Positions 5,335-9,531 of a stretch of DNA of 9,531 nt are shown piece by piece. This DNA is from JBKPCD01 sp046727175. GTDB taxonomy: Bacteria; Acidobacteriota; Vicinamibacteria; Vicinamibacterales; 2-12-FULL-66-21. The stretch spans positions 1 to 9,531 of the forward strand of contig JBKPCD010000047.1 in assembly GCA_046727175.1 (NCBI GenBank). The letters run 5' to 3'. The first letter of the stretch is position 1. Every line of letters starts with the position of its first letter. A model generated the notes under the pieces. It did no database searches, was not told the origin of the DNA, and saw only the letters and a program-made list of their open reading frames with translations. Position numbers and translations under genes: made by a program.

Positions 5335-6741
5335 ATGAATGCTTCCTTCCGGCTGCTTCCGCTGCTGCTCGCGGCGGTGCTGGCGACCCCGCCCGCTTCC
5401 CGGCAGGCCTCGTCGTCGCGTGGCCTGCATCGACCGTTCGGCACGCTGCGGGAGCAGGCCGTCATGCAGCAGACCTGGTTGCGAAAGCGGCTCGACACGT
5501 TCCTTCCAGCGTTGATGCGCAACCACGGAATCGACCTCTGGGTTGTTCCGATGCGCGAGTACAACGAAGACCCGGTGTTCAGCGCGATCACGGCGCCCGA
5601 GACGTTTGCCGCGCGCCGGCGGACCATCTACGTCTTCTTCGACAAGTGCGCCGCGACCCCCGCTGCGCCATCGACGAACTGCATCGAGCGCATCGCGCTC
5701 GGCGGCACGTCGCAAGGCGGAGTGTTCGAAGCGCGCCGCTCTGCAAAAGCGGCAGCAGGAAACATCGGCCGCGGACAGCAGGCGGAGCTCTGGGGCGATG
5801 AGCAGTGGCAGGTGCTCAAGACGGTTCTCGAGGAGCGCAAGCCGCGCGTGATCGGCATCAACCGGTCCACCGTATTCGCGTTTTCGGACGGCCTCTCGAG
5901 CGGTGAGCTCAAAGGAATGAGCGCCGCGCTCGCGGACCCGTGGACGTCACGCTTCCGCGATGCCGAGGATCTTCCACTCGAATTGATCGCGTTGCGGCTT
6001 CCCGACGAGGAAACGCTCTATCGGCGCATGCAGGAGCTCGTCTGGTCGCTCACGCAGACGATGTTCTCGCGCGAAGTGATCACGCCAGGGACAACGCGCA
6101 CGAGCGACCTGGTGTGGTGGTGGCGGCAACAGGTCAACGACCTGGGGCTGGGCACCTGGTTTCAGCCAAGCGTGGACGTCCAGCGCAAGGGCGCAACTGC
6201 CGCCGACCTCGGCGAGGATCCGATCATTCAGCCTGGTGACCTGCTCCATTGCGACGTCGGGATCACCGTCGCGCGACTCAACACCGACACACAGCACCTC
6301 GCGTACGTGTTGCTGCCCGGCGAAACGGAACCACCCGACGGCCTCCGCCGCGCGCTCGTCAACGCGAATACACTGCAGGACATCGTCATGGACGAGATCC
6401 GGCCGGGCCGGACCGGTAACGAGATCCTATCGGCATCGCGCGGCCGGATGAAGACACAGCGAATCGACGGCACCGTCTACACACATCCGATCGGTCTGCA
6501 CGGACATGGCGCCGGACCCCTCATCGGTCTGTGGGATTATCAGGACGGCGTCCCGGGACGTGGAGACGCCAAGGTAATTCCCTCGATGTGGTTTTCAATC
6601 GAATTGCAGGCCACCACACCGGTTCCGGAGTGGGCCGGTCAGCTCGTTCGGATGGCGCAGGAGGAAGACGCGATCATCGGCGCCGACGGACAGATCCGAT
6701 GGGCGTTGAAGCGTCAGGACACACTGTTTCTGATTCGATAA
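5335..6741 (+). CDS. Secreted M24-family metallopeptidase-like protein (Xaa-Pro aminopeptidase fold)
   Basis: 468 residues with a Sec-type signal peptide (FRLLPLLLAAVLATPPAS, residues 5-22). Residues about 40-215 form the N-terminal domain of creatinase/aminopeptidase P proteins (GIDLWVVPMREYNEDPVF at 65-82), and about 225-468 the pita-bread catalytic domain. The five dinuclear-metal ligands can be placed: Asp307 (HCDVG), Asp318 (NTDTQH), His391 (GHGAGP), Glu423 (SIELQ) and Glu443 or Glu444 (MAQEEDA). Family members cleave Xaa-Pro bonds or related amide/C-N bonds; because the N-terminal domain differs between branches, the substrate cannot be fixed. Most well-studied aminopeptidase P enzymes are cytosolic, so the signal peptide points to periplasmic peptide processing. 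It begins 12 bases after the lipoprotein gene and ends 29 bases before the DUF1080 gene. No clear ribosome binding site precedes the ATG, which is kept because it opens the signal peptide. Confidence 0.9.
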   Translation: MNASFRLLPLLLAAVLATPPASRQASSSRGLHRPFGTLREQAVMQQTWLRKRLDTFLPALMRNHGIDLWVVPMREYNEDPVFSAITAPETFAARRRTIYVFFDKCAATPAAPSTNCIERIALGGTSQGGVFEARRSAKAAAGNIGRGQQAELWGDEQWQVLKTVLEERKPRVIGINRSTVFAFSDGLSSGELKGMSAALADPWTSRFRDAEDLPLELIALRLPDEETLYRRMQELVWSLTQTMFSREVITPGTTRTSDLVWWWRQQVNDLGLGTWFQPSVDVQRKGATAADLGEDPIIQPGDLLHCDVGITVARLNTDTQHLAYVLLPGETEPPDGLRRALVNANTLQDIVMDEIRPGRTGNEILSASRGRMKTQRIDGTVYTHPIGLHGHGAGPLIGLWDYQDGVPGRGDAKVIPSMWFSIELQATTPVPEWAGQLVRMAQEEDAIIGADGQIRWALKRQDTLFLIR

Positions 6742-6770
6742 AGTCTGGAGATTGGATTCGCGGAGTTGTC

Positions 6771-7592
6771 ATGCGCACACATCATTTGAAAGTACTGAAG
6801 CTCACGTTAGCGATATCAACGTTCGCTCTGCTCGGAGCCTCGACGCAGCAGACAGCAGGACAGAAGCCTGCGACGCCGGGCGGACAGCAGGCGAAACCCG
6901 AGGACACCGAAGTTTGGGAGCCGGTGCCGAAGATCGTCACGCCCGGCGCAACGAACGACAAGCCGCCATCGGACGCAATCATCTTGTTCGACGGGAAGAA
7001 TCTGGACCAATGGGTCAACACGCGCGACAAGTCGCCGGCAGGATGGACCGTGGCGAACGGAGTCATGACGGTCGACAAGAAGGCGGGCAACATCGAAACG
7101 AAGCGCGGCTTCAGGAGCTACCAGCTCCATCTCGAGTGGCGGATTCCCGAAGAGATCACGGGCTCAGGCCAGGCGCGCGGCAACAGCGGCCTGTTCCTCG
7201 CCTCACCGGGCCCGGGCGATGCCGGGTACGAACTGCAGATCCTCGACTCGTACGAGAACACGACGTACGTGAACGGCCAGGCCGGAAGCGTCTACAAGCA
7301 GTACATCCCGCTCGTGAACGCGATGAAGAAACCAGGCGAATGGCAGATCTACGACGTAGTCTGGACTCCGCCAGTCTTCAAGGCGGATGGATCAGTCGAA
7401 ACACCCGCGTATCTCACGGCGCTTCACAATGGCGTGCTGATTCAGAATCATGTGGCGCTGAAGGGAGAAACCCGTTACATCGGTGCGCCCGAGTACAAGA
7501 AGTACGACACGGCGCCCATCAAGCTGCAGGCGCATGGGGACCCGAGTCCGCCCATCAGCTTCCGGAATATCTGGGTGCGCGAGCTCCCGTGA
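6771..7592 (+). CDS. Secreted DUF1080 protein (3-keto-disaccharide hydrolase family)
   Basis: 273 residues. A signal peptide (VLKLTLAISTFALLGAS, residues 8-24) is followed by a Pro/Gln-rich linker and one DUF1080 domain from about residue 68 to 272. Family hallmarks are present in order: ILFDGKNLDQWV (71-82), GWTVANGVMTV (91-101), GNSGLFLASPG (137-147), YELQILDSYEN (153-163), the long QYIPLVNAMKKPGEWQIYDV loop, and the closing LQAHGDPSPPISFRNIWVRE (252-271). DUF1080 domains are jelly-roll beta sandwiches; characterised members hydrolyse or eliminate 3-keto-glycosides made by partner dehydrogenases. GGAG at 6762-6765, five bases before ATG 6771, fixes the start; an upstream in-frame extension to 6531 would lie inside the M24 gene. 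It is the last gene of the apparent three-gene operon. A GMC oxidoreductase that could supply 3-keto sugars lies downstream on the other strand. Confidence 0.92.
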   Translation: MRTHHLKVLKLTLAISTFALLGASTQQTAGQKPATPGGQQAKPEDTEVWEPVPKIVTPGATNDKPPSDAIILFDGKNLDQWVNTRDKSPAGWTVANGVMTVDKKAGNIETKRGFRSYQLHLEWRIPEEITGSGQARGNSGLFLASPGPGDAGYELQILDSYENTTYVNGQAGSVYKQYIPLVNAMKKPGEWQIYDVVWTPPVFKADGSVETPAYLTALHNGVLIQNHVALKGETRYIGAPEYKKYDTAPIKLQAHGDPSPPISFRNIWVRELP

Positions 7593-7593
7593 G

Positions 7594-7681
7594 GGGTCAA
7601 ACTAGGGTCAAACTAGGGTCAAACCGGGGTCTGACCCTAGTCTGACCCCTGTCGAACCCTGGTCTGACCCCGGTCTGACCC
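7594..7681. repeat. 11-bp-period tandem array, eight units
   Basis: From 7594 the DNA reads in exact 11-base steps: GGGTCAAACTA twice, GGGTCAAACCG, GGGTCTGACCC, TAGTCTGACCC, CTGTCGAACCC, TGGTCTGACCC, CGGTCTGACCC. GTC and, from the fourth unit on, ACCC are fixed, so most units are near-palindromes (GGTC-T-GACC), repeated about once per helical turn. It starts two bases after the DUF1080 stop codon and fills the gap between convergent genes. It could be a REP-like cluster, a protein-binding array or a two-way terminator. Confidence 0.88.
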
Positions 7682-7687
7682 CAAGTC

Positions 7688-7703
7688 GGGGTCTTCAGAC
7701 CCC
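7688..7703. terminator. Hairpin between convergent genes, possible bidirectional terminator
   Basis: GGGGTC (7688-7693) and GACCCC (7698-7703) form a perfect 6-bp stem with loop TTCA, at the end of the 11-bp array. It lies 95 bases after the DUF1080 stop and 16 bases after the VOC stop in its own direction. There is no T-run on either side, so termination is suggested by position and stem only. Confidence 0.4.
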
Positions 7704-7719
7704 GCCGCGTTCGCGCGCG

Positions 7720-8253
7720 CTACGAATCGTTGCCCGTTCGCTCGGCGTAATACTGCTTATACATTCCGCGTCTGAAGATCCACCCACCGAGTGGGCCCAG
7801 CCACTGAAGGACGTGGTACATGTAGCCCAGATCCATGAGCTCGATCAGATTCCCGTCGAAGTCCTTCGCAAAGAAGAACGAGTGGCCCCGAGGCGATCGC
7901 TCCGGCTTGCTGACGCACTCGACGCCCTTGCTCACGAGGTAGTCGTACCACTTCTGCAGGTTCCGCACGTTGAAGGAAATGTGTGTCAGCCCGACACGGT
8001 TCCAGAGCACCGAATTCGGAGAAAGCTGCGGCTGAAACTCGAAGATCTCCAGAACCGCACCGCCTGGAACGCGGATCCATCCAATCTTGCAGCAGCGCCC
8101 TTCACCTTCGACGCCGAAGAACGACTGCACTCGCTCCGGCGGCGTATCGGCTACGCCCACCAGAGGACACCCGAACACCTCCCAGTAGAACCGCACCGCC
8201 CTGTTGAAGCTCGAGACGGTGATACCGCTATGACTGAACGATCGTGCTCTCAC
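7720..8253 (-). CDS. VOC-superfamily (glyoxalase/dioxygenase-like) protein
   Basis: 177 residues read from GTG at 8253. Two beta-alpha-beta-beta-beta modules of the vicinal-oxygen-chelate fold are visible: HSGITVSSFNRAVRFYWEVF (8-27) to GGAVLEIFEF, and GLTHISFNVRNLQKWYDYLV (88-107) to DFDGNLIELMD. Likely metal ligands are His8, Glu69, His91 and Glu138. Family members isomerise, open or epimerise small substrates at a divalent metal; this branch cannot be assigned a reaction. After the fold comes an uncommon C-terminal tail (142-177) rich in Trp, Tyr and Gly: MYHVLQWLGPLGGWIFRRGM. The start is chosen because GGAG (8260-8263) is six bases upstream and because the longer in-frame ATG extension (to 8397) would be read from repeat DNA and from inside the GMC gene. 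It lies 31 bases downstream of the GMC gene in the same direction and may be co-transcribed with it. Confidence 0.88.
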   Translation of the reverse strand: MRARSFSHSGITVSSFNRAVRFYWEVFGCPLVGVADTPPERVQSFFGVEGEGRCCKIGWIRVPGGAVLEIFEFQPQLSPNSVLWNRVGLTHISFNVRNLQKWYDYLVSKGVECVSKPERSPRGHSFFFAKDFDGNLIELMDLGYMYHVLQWLGPLGGWIFRRGMYKQYYAERTGNDS

Positions 8254-8259
8254 GTCGGA

Positions 8260-8263
8260 CTCC
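8260..8263 (-). promoter_or_regulatory. Ribosome binding site that decides the VOC start
   Basis: The minus strand carries GGAG six bases before the GTG at 8253. It selects this GTG over the upstream ATG at 8397, whose frame runs through repeat sequence. Confidence 0.6.
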
Positions 8264-8267
8264 GGCG

Positions 8268-8333
8268 GGTTCAAGGTGCAGGGTTCAGGGTTCACGGTTG
8301 GGGTTCGACGTCCTGAACCTTGAACCCTGAACC
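8268..8333. repeat. Gggttcaggg-type repeats forming nested inverted repeats
   Basis: GGTTCAAGG (8268-8276) is the exact reverse complement of CCTTGAACC (8318-8326), and GGTTCAGG (8282-8289) of CCTGAACC (8312-8319). A further CCCTGAACC is at 8325-8333. The cluster covers the stop codon of the GMC gene (8285-8287) and the gap before the VOC gene. It can form a hairpin in RNA and resembles dispersed low-complexity spacer repeats. Confidence 0.75.
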
Positions 8334-9531
8334 GCGACTGATTCGCGCAGTTCCGTCGCCTTGATGTGATCCGCGACCCTGAGGGCCTGCGCCGCAATCG
8401 TCAGGCCGGGGTTCACCGCTGCCGATGACGGAAAGAACGACGCATCGACGACGAAGAGGTTCTCGACGTCGTGAGCGCGGCAGTACGGATCGAGCACGGA
8501 CTCACGCGGATCCGTGCCGAAACAGAGCGTGCCGCACTGATGGGTCGTGTTCCGGCCGCCGTGCGAGTGCTTCACGACAACCCAGAACCCCGCGCGGCGC
8601 AGCATACGCTCGGTTTCCCTGATCAGCGTCCGGTGCGGGTCGACGTTGTTCGGTCGATAGTGCAGCTGGATGCGACCGCCAGCGCCGACCGTCACGCGAT
8701 TGTCGAAGCGCGGAAGATCCTCCGACATCACCAGCCAGTCGACGCCACGCGCCACCCACGCTTGGTAGGCCCAGAGCGGAATCCACGGGACAACCGTCTG
8801 CGCCATCACGGCGTGCGTTCTTCCCTGCGACTGGATGTGTCCCAGCGGGTACTTCCGCCCCGCCCCGCGCAGATAGAAATCGTTGATCGCGACGGTCTTC
8901 TGGAATACGACCGAGTTCCGGCGGAACGGATGAAACGCCTGCATCATTGTCGCCAGGTGCGCCATGTAGCGCCTGCCGACGAGCCCTGACGAATTCGCGA
9001 GGCCGTGGCGGTGCGCGGCGTTCGCCGATCGCAGGAGCAGCGCCGCAGAATTGACTGCGCCGCACGACACCACGAAGAGCGATCCTTCGACTCGAGCGAG
9101 CTTCCCGTTCTGCTCGACTTCGACCGCGAGGACCCGGCTCCCCGTTTGGTCGGTCAGCAGCCGGGTTGCGCGCGCATTCGTCCGCAGCGTGACGTTCGGC
9201 CGGCGAGCCGCCGGTCGCACGGCGCAGACATCGGCTTCGCTCTTCGCGTGACGCCTGCAGGCAAACGAGTTGCAGGTGTTGCAGAGGATGCAGCCGTCCT
9301 GTTCTCCGACTCTCAACAGACCGAGCGGCAGCGGCGACGGATGAAGTCCCTGCTGCCGGAGGCTCTCGACGATTCTCGCCATGCCGTCGGCGTGCGGCAC
9401 GGCCTGGTGCGGGAAGGGGCCGCGGGGCGGTTCCGTCGGATCCATGCCGTTCTGACCGCGTACCTGATACAGACGCTCCGCCCTTTCGTAATACGGTTCG
9501 AGCGCGTCGTAGTCGATGGGCCACGCGGGGG
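8285..9531 (-). CDS. GMC-family FAD-dependent oxidoreductase (N-terminus outside window)
   Basis: The visible 414 residues start inside the gene; the FAD-binding N-terminus is beyond the right edge. From the left end of the protein one sees WPIDYDALEPYYERAERLY, a Cys-rich stretch GCILCNTCNSFACRRHAK (9245-9295), the NVTLRTNARATRLLTD and VSCGAVNSAALLLRSA blocks of the FAD domain, a substrate domain, and the C-terminal domain with HQCGTLCFGTDP, NLFVVDASFFPSS and AVNPGLTIAAQALRVADHI. His at about 8540-8542 and Asn at about 8411-8413 are the His/Asn pair of the GMC active site. The family oxidises hydroxyls of sugars and other alcohols; the closest sequence style is that of bacterial sugar/glucoside dehydrogenases, not choline or glucose oxidases. 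Full length is probably 530 to 570 residues. The last 15 to 20 residues after the conserved end are encoded by repeat DNA. The VOC gene follows in the same direction. The family assignment is firm; the substrate is not. Confidence 0.93.
   Translation of the reverse strand, partial: PAWPIDYDALEPYYERAERLYQVRGQNGMDPTEPPRGPFPHQAVPHADGMARIVESLRQQGLHPSPLPLGLLRVGEQDGCILCNTCNSFACRRHAKSEADVCAVRPAARRPNVTLRTNARATRLLTDQTGSRVLAVEVEQNGKLARVEGSLFVVSCGAVNSAALLLRSANAAHRHGLANSSGLVGRRYMAHLATMMQAFHPFRRNSVVFQKTVAINDFYLRGAGRKYPLGHIQSQGRTHAVMAQTVVPWIPLWAYQAWVARGVDWLVMSEDLPRFDNRVTVGAGGRIQLHYRPNNVDPHRTLIRETERMLRRAGFWVVVKHSHGGRNTTHQCGTLCFGTDPRESVLDPYCRAHDVENLFVVDASFFPSSAAVNPGLTIAAQALRVADHIKATELRESVAVQGSRFRTSNPNREP

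Noticed and set aside
4858..5715. Long antisense open frames (up to 400 codons, 4425-5627) opposite the M24 and lipoprotein genes
   Set aside because: Only the stretch below about 4670 of one of these frames is real, as a piece of the kinase remnant; the rest is shadow sequence with no recognisable domain.
6531..6770. Longer 353-codon start for the DUF1080 protein
   Set aside because: It would overlap the M24 gene by over 200 bases and bury the signal peptide; GGAG before 6771 supports the later start.
7594..7703. CRISPR array
   Set aside because: Units are 11 bp with no distinct spacers and no cas genes nearby; it is a simple tandem repeat.

Overview
The window is GC-rich (coding and spacer alike), carries a remnant of an FtsX/MacB-type permease of the kind that is highly duplicated in Acidobacteriota, and has a spacer style (G/C-rich short tandem arrays, gggttcaggg-type repeats) and secreted-enzyme content (DUF1080, M24, GMC) that fit an uncultured soil acidobacterium, perhaps of the Vicinamibacteria. 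That assignment is inference from gene content only; no rRNA or marker gene is present.

Layout. 1-516 (+): 3' end of an unrecognised protein. 517-831: no gene, but an 8-bp tandem array and a 42-bp duplication. 832-2016 (+): intact FMN-dependent alpha-hydroxy-acid dehydrogenase/oxidase. 2017-2199: nothing recognisable. 2200-4843: a gene graveyard. Three minus-strand genes lie here in ruins: a LytS-type sensor kinase fused by deletion to the tail of a LytTR regulator (4063-4843), an alpha/beta hydrolase of the peptidase S33 type (3282-3949), and the C-terminal end of an ABC permease (2200-2683). Between the last two sits a foreign block (2684-about 3281) made of an 80-bp near-perfect palindrome, two small hairpins, and a plus-strand gene cut off after 136 codons exactly where the hydrolase remnant begins.

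4933-7592 (+) looks like a healthy operon: small lipoprotein-like protein, secreted M24 metallopeptidase-like protein, and a secreted DUF1080 (3-keto-disaccharide hydrolase family) protein. It may be read from a promoter whose predicted start coincides with the first ATG. It ends in an 11-bp-period repeat array plus hairpin (7594-7703) that separates it from convergent minus-strand genes: a VOC/glyoxalase-like protein (7720-8253) and a GMC oxidoreductase running off the right edge (8285-9531).

How the genes may work together: GMC dehydrogenases can oxidise sugars at C3 of glycosides, and DUF1080 proteins act on 3-keto-glycosides, so the right half may serve extracytoplasmic glycoside breakdown. 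This is a hypothesis; the two genes are on opposite strands. I do not see a clear new multi-gene system. The most unusual material is the repeat/palindrome structures and the composite insertion inside the pseudogene cluster.
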